Translations under genes and position numbers: made by a program
Part shown: positions 48,041-55,039 of the stretch, one piece after another
How the letters are laid out: every line of letters begins with the position of its first letter
Numbering within the stretch: position 1 is the stretch's first letter
NCBI GenBank assembly: GCA_027490915.1
Contig: JAIXXG010000026.1
Coordinates: forward strand, 1-59,054
Origin: Microbacteriaceae bacterium
GTDB lineage: Bacteria; Actinomycetota; Actinomycetes; Actinomycetales; Microbacteriaceae
Direction of reading: 5' to 3'
DNA: 59,054 bases
The notes under the pieces: generated by a model
The model's input: only the letters and a program-made list of their open reading frames with translations
What the model was told of the DNA's origin: nothing
Database searches by the model: none

Positions 48041-48457
48041 CTAGGCGCGAACGTCGGCGGCGATCGCCCCGAGCACGCCGTTGACGAACGGCGCGCTGTC
48101 GTCGGTGGAGAGAACGCTCGCGAGCTCCATCGCCTCGGCGATCGCGACCGCGGTGGGAACCTCCGGGTTCTCGCGGAGCTCCCACGCCGCCATCCGCAGG
48201 ATCGCGCGGTCGACGACGGGCATGCGCGCCAGGGTCCAGCCCACGGCGTGCTGCTCGATGAGGGCGTCGATCTCGTGCTGGGCGCTCTCGACACCGCGCA
48301 CGATCTGCTCGGCGTAGGGCCAGCTCGACGAGCGCTGCGGCTGCGCCGACGCCCGTCGCGCCTCCTCCGCCAGCACCTCGCCGAGCGGCACCTGCCGCAC
48401 GTCGGCGATGTACAGCATGTCGAGGGCCCGTTTCCGGGCCTTGCTGCGGGCGCTCAC
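48041..48457 (-). CDS. nusB: Transcription antitermination protein NusB
   Basis: NusB with S10 binds boxA RNA and supports antitermination in rRNA operons. The 138-residue all-helical protein begins with the arginine/lysine-rich SARSKARKRALDMLYIADVR that forms the RNA-binding helix, and has DRAILRMAAWELRENPEVPTAVAIAEAMELA near 84-114, the NusB core. The C-terminus FVNGVLGAIA is intact. The GTG at 48457 shares a base with the efp stop (TAGTG), so it is translated together with EF-P, a conserved pair in actinobacteria. Confidence 0.96.
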   Translation of the reverse strand: MSARSKARKRALDMLYIADVRQVPLGEVLAEEARRASAQPQRSSSWPYAEQIVRGVESAQHEIDALIEQHAVGWTLARMPVVDRAILRMAAWELRENPEVPTAVAIAEAMELASVLSTDDSAPFVNGVLGAIAADVRA

Positions 48458-49020
48458 TAGTCGGTGACGCGGCCCAGGTAGTCGCCCGAGCGGGTGTCGA
48501 CCTTGACCTTGGTTCCGGCCTCGAGGAAGAGCGGCACCTGGATCTCGTAGCCGGTCTCGAGCGTCGCGGGCTTCGTGCCGCCGGTCGAGCGATCACCCTG
48601 CAGGCCGGGCTCGGTGTACGTCACCTCGAGCACGACCGATGCGGGCAGGTCGAGGTAGAGCGCGACACCCTCGTTCATCGCGATCGTCACGATCTGGTTC
48701 TCGAGCATGAAGTTGGCGGCGTCGCCGACCACCGACGCAGGAACCGTGACCTGGTCGTAGTCGGTGGTGTCCATGAACACGTAATCGGCGCCGTCCTGGT
48801 ACAGGTACTGGTAGTCGCGACGGTCGACGGTCGCGAAGTCGACCTTCGTGCCCGCGTTGAACGTCTTGTCGACGACCTTGCCCGACGTGACGTTCTTGAG
48901 CTTGGTGCGCACGAACGCCCCACCCTTGCCAGGCTTGACGTGCTGGAACTCGATGACGTTCCAGAGCTGGCCGTCGAGGTTGAGCACGCTGCCGTTCTTG
49001 ATGTCGTTGGTGGTCGCCAT
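48457..49020 (-). CDS. efp: Elongation factor P
   Basis: EF-P relieves ribosomes stalled at polyproline by reaching the peptidyl-transferase site. The 187 residues form the three beta-barrel domains of the family, and the KOW-like N-terminal domain has the tip loop KPGKGGAF at about 30-37. Most actinobacteria carry PGKGP there; this protein has glycine instead of the final proline. The C-terminal signature [28 protein letters not shown] is intact. No lysyl- or rhamnosyl-transferase (EpmA, EarP) is in the window. Transcription probably starts about 65 bases upstream. It is coupled to nusB. Confidence 0.97.
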   Translation of the reverse strand: MATTNDIKNGSVLNLDGQLWNVIEFQHVKPGKGGAFVRTKLKNVTSGKVVDKTFNAGTKVDFATVDRRDYQYLYQDGADYVFMDTTDYDQVTVPASVVGDAANFMLENQIVTIAMNEGVALYLDLPASVVLEVTYTEPGLQGDRSTGGTKPATLETGYEIQVPLFLEAGTKVKVDTRSGDYLGRVTD

Positions 49021-49091
49021 GGCGGGTTTCGATCCGTTCGCGTCAGAGGTCGTGGGGTGAGGTCAGTGGGGGCGCGGCGCGCCGACGGGCC

Positions 49092-49097
49092 AGTCTA
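49092..49097 (-). promoter_or_regulatory. -10 element TAGACT of efp-nusB
   Basis: TAGACTGGCC on the minus strand, 72 bases before the efp start. The ten bases GGCTAGACTG are identical to the pyr operon promoter. Confidence 0.5.
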
Positions 49098-49110
49098 GCC
49101 GAGGGCCGGT

Positions 49111-49136
49111 CGGGCATCCCTATCGGGCATCCCTAT
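49111..49136. repeat. 13-bp tandem duplication across the aroQ stop codon
   Basis: CGGGCATCCCTAT is repeated exactly at 49111-49123 and 49124-49136. The second copy holds the aroQ TAG stop, so the first copy is a downstream duplicate. It looks like a recent replication slippage. Confidence 0.85.
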
Positions 49137-49576
49137 CGGGCGGAGAGCAGCTGCGCGAGTGCCAGCCGGTACGACCCGAAGCCGAATCCGGCGATGACGC
49201 CCGTTGCGACACCCGAGATGACGCTCGTGTGCCGGAACTCCTCGCGCGCGTGGGGGTTCGAGAGGTGCACCTCGATGACCGGGATGCCCGCCTCGGTCAC
49301 GAGGGCGACCGCGTCGCGCAGCGCGTAGCTGTAGTGGGTGAACGCCGCGGGGTTGAGGATGACCGGGGTGCGGGCATCCACCGCGTCATGCAGCCAGCCG
49401 ATGAGCTCGCCCTCGTCGTTCGACTGCCGCAGGTCGATCTCGACGCCGTCGGCGATGCCGCGCAGCTCGGCATGCAGCTCGGCGAGCGTCGCCGTTCCGT
49501 AGATCTCGGGCTCGCGGGTGCCGAGGCGGTTGAGGTTGGGCCCGTTGAGCACGAGCACCCGGGTCGGCGAGGTCAT
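49133..49576 (-). CDS. aroQ: 3-dehydroquinate dehydratase, type II
   Basis: AroQ dehydrates 3-dehydroquinate in the third shikimate-pathway step. The 147-residue protein is the dodecameric type II form. It opens with LVLNGPNLNRLGTREPEIYG (catalytic arginine and tyrosine near 21-27), and has LNPAAFTHYSYALRDAV near 78-94 and the catalytic histidine in VEVHLSNPHAREEFRHTS near 102-119. The ATG at 49576 follows TAGGGT by six bases, so it can be transcribed on its own although it trails aroB by only 22 bases. Confidence 0.97.
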   Translation of the reverse strand: MTSPTRVLVLNGPNLNRLGTREPEIYGTATLAELHAELRGIADGVEIDLRQSNDEGELIGWLHDAVDARTPVILNPAAFTHYSYALRDAVALVTEAGIPVIEVHLSNPHAREEFRHTSVISGVATGVIAGFGFGSYRLALAQLLSAR

Positions 49577-49582
49577 GCCGAA

Positions 49583-49588
49583 ACCCTA
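49583..49588 (-). promoter_or_regulatory. -10 element TAGGGT of aroQ (leaderless)
   Basis: TAGGGT, TTCGGC, then ATG. It sits in the 22-base gap after aroB and would let aroQ be made apart from the upstream aro genes. Confidence 0.5.
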
Positions 49589-49598
49589 CCGGCGCCGC

Positions 49599-50675
49599 TC
49601 ACGAGCCGACCTCCTGGTAGGCCGCGAACAGCATCGACTCGTCGGTGCCGTTCAGCACGCGCGGCCTCGCGACGTCGTCGAGGACGATGAAGCGCAGCAT
49701 GCCCGCGCGCGCCTTCTTGTCGCGCTGCATGGTGGCGAGCAACGTCTTCCAGCGCCCGAGGGGGTAGCTCGTCGGCAGCGTGAGCGAGGCGAGGATGCGC
49801 CGCAGCCGATCGACCTGCTCGGCGGGCAGCGAGCCGGCGAGGTGCGAGAGCTCGGCGGCGTAGACCATGCCGATCGCGATCGCCGCACCGTGCCGCCAGC
49901 GGTAGCGCTCGGCATGCTCGATGGCGTGCCCGAGCGTGTGCCCGAAGTTCAGGATCTCGCGCTGGCCCTGCTCGGTGAAGTCGTCGCTGACGACGGCCGC
50001 CTTGACCCGGATGCTGCGCTCGACCAGCTCGCGGAACACGTCGCTCGTGCGATCGGTCGCGAGCTCGGCGTCGGCCTCCAGCAGCTCGAGGATCACCGGG
50101 TCGGCGATGAAGCCGCACTTCACGACCTCGGCGAAGCCCGCGAGGATCTCGTTCTGCGGCAGCTGGGCGAGCAGGTCGAGGTCGACGACGACGGCGTGCG
50201 GGGCCCAGAACGCCCCGACGAGGTTCTTGCCCTCGGCGGTGTTGATGCCCGTCTTGCCGCCGACGGCGGCGTCGACCATGCCGAGCACGGTGGTCGGCAC
50301 CTGCACCACGGCGATGCCGCGCAGCCAGGTCGCGGCGACGAAGCCCGCGAGATCCGTCGTCGCGCCGCCGCCCAGGCCGATGACGGCGTCGGTGCGCGTG
50401 AAGTCGGTCTGCCCCATGATCTGCCAGCAGAAGGCGGCGACCTCGACGCGCTTCGCGCCCTCGGCGTCGGGCACCTCCGCGATCAGCACCTCGACCTGCC
50501 CCGCGAGGCGTTCGCGCAGCGCCTCGGCCTCGGCGGCGAGCGGCGGAGCGTGGATGACGAGCACCTTCGCGGCGGCCGGCGGCAGCACCGCGCCGATGTC
50601 GGCGATGAGCCCGCGGCCGACGCGCACCTCGTACGACGGCGACCCGGTGACGGGGATGACGGTGATGTCGCTCAT
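49599..50675 (-). CDS. aroB: 3-dehydroquinate synthase
   Basis: AroB converts DAHP to 3-dehydroquinate with NAD and a divalent metal. The 358 residues carry the NAD/glycine motif GLGGGATTDLAGFVAATWLRG near 98-118, GKTGINTAEGKNLVGAFW near 145-162, and the metal-site histidine in LNFGHTLGHAIEH near 250-262. The ATG at 50675 overlaps the aroK stop by four bases. aroK-aroB coupling is standard. No membrane or fused domain is present. Confidence 0.97.
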   Translation of the reverse strand: MSDITVIPVTGSPSYEVRVGRGLIADIGAVLPPAAAKVLVIHAPPLAAEAEALRERLAGQVEVLIAEVPDAEGAKRVEVAAFCWQIMGQTDFTRTDAVIGLGGGATTDLAGFVAATWLRGIAVVQVPTTVLGMVDAAVGGKTGINTAEGKNLVGAFWAPHAVVVDLDLLAQLPQNEILAGFAEVVKCGFIADPVILELLEADAELATDRTSDVFRELVERSIRVKAAVVSDDFTEQGQREILNFGHTLGHAIEHAERYRWRHGAAIAIGMVYAAELSHLAGSLPAEQVDRLRRILASLTLPTSYPLGRWKTLLATMQRDKKARAGMLRFIVLDDVARPRVLNGTDESMLFAAYQEVGS

Positions 50676-51217
50676 GCTCCTCCAGCCGGGGCGGTGCGCT
50701 CGCGCGCCCACTCGGCGATCTCGGCGGCGATGCGGTCGATGGGGCGGGACGAGGTGTCCCACGTGGCGGACGCCAGGGCGGTGTAGGTCGGCATGCGCTG
50801 CGCGACGAGGGCCTCCCACGCGCCGATGCCGTCGCGCACGAGCGGGCGGCTCTCGGGGTCGAGGCGGGCCGTGGCGGCCTCGGCGCTCACCGTGAGAAGG
50901 GCCACCGGATGCCCGCGCAGGGCCTCCGCGACCGCCGGCGTCATGACGGCTCCCCCACCGAGCGCCACGACCGCGGGCTGCGCGAGCGCGGCGCGCACGG
51001 CCTCGGTCTCGAGCGCGCGGAACGCCGGCTCGCCGCGCTCGGCGAAGATCTGCGGGATCGGACCGTGCTCGGCGGCGATGACGGTGTCGGTGTCGATGAA
51101 CGGCACGGCGAGGGCGCGGGCGACCCGCTTGCCGACGCGCGACTTGCCGGCTGCGGGCGGGCCGATGAGCACGACGAGCGGGTGGTCGCCCGCATCCCGC
51201 CGATCGGTGTCAGCCAC
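50672..51217 (-). CDS. aroK: Shikimate kinase
   Basis: AroK phosphorylates shikimate. The 181-residue nucleoside-kinase fold has the P-loop [12 protein letters not shown] near 19-30, the shikimate-binding DTD in [13 protein letters not shown] near 41-53, [16 protein letters not shown] with its arginine, and the GGG loop in VALGGGAVM near 91. The first 16 residues are polar and may be disordered. The start overlaps the aroC stop by eight bases. Confidence 0.96.
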   Translation of the reverse strand: MADTDRRDAGDHPLVVLIGPPAAGKSRVGKRVARALAVPFIDTDTVIAAEHGPIPQIFAERGEPAFRALETEAVRAALAQPAVVALGGGAVMTPAVAEALRGHPVALLTVSAEAATARLDPESRPLVRDGIGAWEALVAQRMPTYTALASATWDTSSRPIDRIAAEIAEWARERTAPAGGA

Positions 51218-52415
51218 GGCCGTCGGCGACCGCCGTGGTGAGCGTCGACGGGATCGCCGCGAGGTAGCCCTCGAGGTTGCGGCGCGTCTCGGCCACCGAG
51301 TCGCCGCCGAACTTCTCGAGCACCGCCTCGGCGAGCACGAGGGCGACCATGGCCTCCGCCACCACGCCCGCGGCCGGAACCGCGCACACGTCGGAGCGCT
51401 GGTGGTGTGCGGGGGCGGCCTCGCCGGTCGACGTGTCGACGGTGCGCAGGGCGTGCGGAACGGTCGCGATGGGCTTCATGCCGGCGCGCACGCGCAGCAC
51501 GGTGCCGGTCGACATGCCGCCCTCGGTGCCGCCCGCACGGTCGCTGAGCCGCTCGATGAGGCCGTCGTCGACGACGAGCTCGTCGTGCGCGGCCGATCCG
51601 CGGCGGCGGGTGGTCTCGAAGCCGTCGCCGACCTCGACGCCCTTGATGGCCTGGATGCCCATGAGGGCGGCGGCGAGCCGCGCATCCAGTCGGCGATCCC
51701 AGTGCACGTACGAGCCGAGCCCGGGCGGCACGCCGTAGGCGAGCACCTCGACGACGCCGCCGAGCGTGTCGCCGTCTTTGTGCGCCGCGTCGACCTCGGC
51801 GACCATGGCCGCGCTCGTCTCCGGGTGCAGGCACCGCAGCGGGTCGGCGTCGAGCCGGTCGACGTCGTCGGGCAGCGGCAGCGGAGCGTCGTCGGGCACG
51901 CGCACCGGCCCGATGGCGAGCGTGTGCGCCACGAGGCGGATGCCGAGCTCACCCAGGAACGCACGCGCGACAGCGCCCAGCGCGACGCGGGCCGCCGTCT
52001 CGCGAGCACTCGCGCGCTCGAGCACGGGGCGCGACTCGTCGAAGCCGTACTTCTGCATGCCGACCAGGTCGGCGTGTCCCGGTCGCGGCCGCGTCAGCGG
52101 CGCCGCCCGGCCGCCGCTGAGCTCGGCCGGATCGACCGGGTCGGGGCTCATGACGGTCGTCCACTTGGGCCACTCGGTGTTTCCGATGCGCAGTGCGACG
52201 GGGCTGCCCATGCTGAGGCCGTGGCGCACCCCACCCGAGATCGTCAGCTCGTCCTGCTCGAACTTCATGCGCGCACCGCGGCCGTAGCCGAGCTTGCGCC
52301 GCTGCAGGTCGGCCTGGATGGCCTCGCGCAGCACCGGCACCCCGGCGGGAAGACCCTCGAGGACAGCGATCAGTTCGGGGCCGTGAGACTCTCCGGCGGT
52401 CAACCAGCGCAGCAT
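51210..52415 (-). CDS. aroC: Chorismate synthase
   Basis: AroC makes chorismate from EPSP with reduced FMN. The 401-residue chain starts [21 protein letters not shown], and has [15 protein letters not shown] near 44-58, the signature [15 protein letters not shown] near 111-125, [18 protein letters not shown] near 134-151, and [17 protein letters not shown] near 342. It is monofunctional: no flavin-reductase domain is present, so reduced FMN must come from elsewhere. GAATGAGGGC precedes the ATG. It feeds the trpE product branch 27 kb away. Confidence 0.97.
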   Translation of the reverse strand: MLRWLTAGESHGPELIAVLEGLPAGVPVLREAIQADLQRRKLGYGRGARMKFEQDELTISGGVRHGLSMGSPVALRIGNTEWPKWTTVMSPDPVDPAELSGGRAAPLTRPRPGHADLVGMQKYGFDESRPVLERASARETAARVALGAVARAFLGELGIRLVAHTLAIGPVRVPDDAPLPLPDDVDRLDADPLRCLHPETSAAMVAEVDAAHKDGDTLGGVVEVLAYGVPPGLGSYVHWDRRLDARLAAALMGIQAIKGVEVGDGFETTRRRGSAAHDELVVDDGLIERLSDRAGGTEGGMSTGTVLRVRAGMKPIATVPHALRTVDTSTGEAAPAHHQRSDVCAVPAAGVVAEAMVALVLAEAVLEKFGGDSVAETRRNLEGYLAAIPSTLTTAVADGRG

Positions 52416-52454
52416 GCCCTCATTCTCCCACGGGCGACGGGGGCCGGATGCGCG

Positions 52455-53291
52455 CTAGGCGGCGTCGAGCGCGGCGCGCATCGCGGCCTCGACCGCGCGC
52501 TCGTCCGCGAGCGGAACGTCGGTCTGCCCCGACACGAAGAACCGCACCTGGCGCACCGCCTGATGCAGCAGCATGTCGCGCCCCGAGGCGACGCGACCGC
52601 CGACCTCCAGCCACTGAGCCGCAAGGGGCCCCGGCCACGGGTGGTAGGTCACGTCGAGGGCGACCGCCGTCGTTCGCGCATCGAACGGCAGCGCCGCCCG
52701 CAGCGGCACCCCGTTGGGCAGCGTCCAGGCCACGATGTCGGCGCCCTCGACCACGTGCTCGAGATCGGCGAGCCGCACCACGTCGAGGCCCACGCCGAGC
52801 TCGTCGGCGAGGTCGCGGAACGCGGCCGCCCGCGCCGGCTCCCGCACGGCGACGGATACGGAGCGCAGCCCGAGCTCATCGAGAGCGACGAGCACCGAAC
52901 GGGCTGTCGCGCCCGCGCCCGCGATGACCGCGTGGTCGACGGTCTCGAGCCCCGCATCCCGCACCGATCGCTCGATGCCGGCGACGTCGGTGTTGCGCAC
53001 GACGCGGCGGCCGTCATCGGCGAGCAGCACCGTGTTCGCAGCGCCGGTCAGCGCAACGGCGTCATCGCCCTCGTCGGCGAGTCGGGCGAGCTCTTCCTTG
53101 AGCGGCATAGTGGCGGAGAGGCCGCGCCAGGAGCGATCGAGCCCGTCGAGGAAGCCGGCCAGCTCGCTCTCGCGCACCTCGTGCCGCTCGTACTGCCAGT
53201 CGAGCCCCAGGTGCTCGTAGGCGGCGCGATGCAGCACGGGCGAGAGCGAGTGCGCGACCGGGCTGCCGAGCACCGCCAGTCGCCTACTCAC
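52455..53291 (-). CDS. aroE: Shikimate dehydrogenase
   Basis: AroE reduces 3-dehydroshikimate with NADPH. The 278 residues have the substrate site GSPVAHSLSPVLHRAAY near 9-25, SATMPLKEELARLAD with the catalytic lysine near 67, NTDVAGI with the catalytic aspartate near 104, and the nucleotide loop AGAGATARSVLVAL near 125. The TMPLKEE form replaces the common TxPxK context, as in other actinobacteria. The GTG at 53291 overlaps the mltG stop by eight bases. aroE ends 40 bases before aroC. Confidence 0.93.
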   Translation of the reverse strand: MSRRLAVLGSPVAHSLSPVLHRAAYEHLGLDWQYERHEVRESELAGFLDGLDRSWRGLSATMPLKEELARLADEGDDAVALTGAANTVLLADDGRRVVRNTDVAGIERSVRDAGLETVDHAVIAGAGATARSVLVALDELGLRSVSVAVREPARAAAFRDLADELGVGLDVVRLADLEHVVEGADIVAWTLPNGVPLRAALPFDARTTAVALDVTYHPWPGPLAAQWLEVGGRVASGRDMLLHQAVRQVRFFVSGQTDVPLADERAVEAAMRAALDAA

Positions 53292-54570
53292 AGTAGACAG
53301 CGTTCTCCTCGCTCGCCCGGCACCAGGCGCGCAGCTTGTCGACGCCGCGCTCGTGCTCCGCGAGGGTCTCGGAGAACTGCGTCTCACCGGTCGCGAGGTT
53401 GATCGTCACGAAGAAGAACCACGGGCCATCGGCAGGGTTGATGGCGGCATCGATCGCCAGATCACCCGGTGCCGCGATCGGGCCGATGGGCAGCCCCTCG
53501 ATGACGTAGGTGTTGTAGGGGTTGTCGTCGTCGAGCGCATCACCGCTCGACCAGACCGAGCCGGTCTCCCCCGCCCCGTACTGGGTCGACGAGTCGAACT
53601 CGAGGCGCCAGCCGTCATCGAGCCGGTTCTGGATGACGCGCGACACCTTGTAAAAGTCGTCCGGCAGCCGCGCCTCCCGCTGGATGAGCGAGGCCTTCGT
53701 CAGCACCGTGTGCCGGTCCTCCGGCGCGACGCCGGCCGCGTCGAGACGGGAGAACATCTCGTCGACCAGGGTGCGGATGTGATCCTCCGCGGTCGTGTTC
53801 GGCTCGAAGGTGTACGTGGCCGGGAAGAGATAGCCCTCGATGTTGGGGGCCTCGGCCGGGATGCCGTAGATCGAGGGGTCGGCGATCGCCGCCTGGTAGT
53901 CCTCGAGCGGGATGCCCGTGCCGGCGGAGAGCGCCTCGATCACCTCGCCCGCGCGCAGTCCCTCGCGCACCGTCGCGGTCAGCTCGACCTTGTTCGCCGG
54001 ATCGAGCAGGGCATCGAGCGCCGACTGCGCCGACATCTCCTCCTGCAGACGGTACGTGCCGGGGATGAACTGGATGGAGGGGTCGGCCAGCAGCAGGTCG
54101 TAAAAGGCGTCGAAGGTCATGGTCACGCCCTGTTCGACGAGCGACTCGGCCACATCGGCGCCGATCTCGCCCGCGTAGATGGTGACGAGCACCTCCGTGC
54201 CGTTGCCCGAGCCCGCGTAGTCGTTCGGCAGCTCCCACCCGAGAACCTCGCGTACCTGGTCCTCGTAGTTCGACCAGACCCACCAGGCCCCGGCGGCGCC
54301 GATGCCGAGCAGCAGCGAGAACACGCCGAGCAGTACCCAGGGCCACCGCCGGCGACGGCGCGGTGGGCGCACGGCACCACCTGCGCTCCCGGAGCGCGAG
54401 CCGCCGCGTCGTCCCTCCGCTTCACGCGCCGCGCGACGGCTCGTGGGTGCGGGCTCGTCACCCCCCGCCGCCGGCGAGGTGGCCCCGGACGGCGCTGCAC
54501 TCGCCGCTCGCGACGGGGCGGCGTCGCCCTCGGGGCGGAAGATGGCGTCCCAGGGATCGGTATCGGTCAC
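53284..54570 (-). CDS. mltG: Endolytic murein transglycosylase MltG (YceG-like)
   Basis: MltG cuts nascent peptidoglycan glycan strands and is thought to set their length. The 428-residue protein has a roughly 70-residue polar, basic cytoplasmic N-terminus, one membrane helix (about 73-97, WPWVLLGVFSLLLGIGAAGA) and an extracytoplasmic catalytic domain. Within it the catalytic glutamate lies in LIQREARLPDDFYKVSRV near 295, followed by LEFDSSTQYGAG and PYNTYVIEGLPIGPIAAPGD. The stop overlaps aroE by eight bases and the start overlaps ruvX by four. The ruvX-mltG-aroE order is widely conserved in actinobacteria. Confidence 0.95.
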   Translation of the reverse strand: MTDTDPWDAIFRPEGDAAPSRAASAAPSGATSPAAGGDEPAPTSRRAAREAEGRRGGSRSGSAGGAVRPPRRRRRWPWVLLGVFSLLLGIGAAGAWWVWSNYEDQVREVLGWELPNDYAGSGNGTEVLVTIYAGEIGADVAESLVEQGVTMTFDAFYDLLLADPSIQFIPGTYRLQEEMSAQSALDALLDPANKVELTATVREGLRAGEVIEALSAGTGIPLEDYQAAIADPSIYGIPAEAPNIEGYLFPATYTFEPNTTAEDHIRTLVDEMFSRLDAAGVAPEDRHTVLTKASLIQREARLPDDFYKVSRVIQNRLDDGWRLEFDSSTQYGAGETGSVWSSGDALDDDNPYNTYVIEGLPIGPIAAPGDLAIDAAINPADGPWFFFVTINLATGETQFSETLAEHERGVDKLRAWCRASEENAVYCE

Positions 54571-55037
54571 GCGAGCGGTCGTCCTTCGTGCGGCTCGACG
54601 AGCGCGCCGGGCGGGTTCCCGGTCGAGCGCTCGAGGTCGAGGGCGTGCTGGAGCAGGATAACAGCGGCCGCTTGGTCGACCACGGAGCGCGAGTTCCGGG
54701 TGGAGCGGCCGGCTTCCCGCAGACCGCGCGCCGCACTGACCGTGGTCAGCCGCTCATCGACGAGCCGCACCGGCGTCTGCACCGCCGCCGCGAGCGCCAG
54801 CGCGACGGCGCGGCTGTCATCGGTCGACGCGGTGCTGGCGCCACTGAGCGAGAGCGGAAGACCGACCACGACCTCCACGGCCTCGTGCTCGTCGATCAGG
54901 CGGCGGATGCCCGCCACCACGTCATCGCGCCGCGCCAGCGTCTCGACCGGCGTCGCGAGCAGCCCGTGCGGATCGCTGCGGGCGACACCCACCCGCACGC
55001 GCCCGACATCGATGCCGAGCCGCACGCCGGTGCGCAC
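54567..55037 (-). CDS. ruvX: Holliday junction resolvase-like nuclease RuvX (YqgF)
   Basis: RuvX/YqgF is an RNase H-fold nuclease implicated in pre-16S rRNA 5' processing and, by fold, in Holliday junction cleavage. The 156 residues have the first catalytic aspartate in LGIDVGRVRVGVARSD near 10, VVGLPLSLSG near 60 and VRLVDERLTTVSA with its acid near 98, and a final VDQAAAVILLQHAL helix. The C-terminal 25 residues are a variable tail. It starts two bases after alaS and is coupled to mltG. Confidence 0.94.
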   Translation of the reverse strand: MRTGVRLGIDVGRVRVGVARSDPHGLLATPVETLARRDDVVAGIRRLIDEHEAVEVVVGLPLSLSGASTASTDDSRAVALALAAAVQTPVRLVDERLTTVSAARGLREAGRSTRNSRSVVDQAAAVILLQHALDLERSTGNPPGALVEPHEGRPLA

Positions 55038-55039
55038 GC

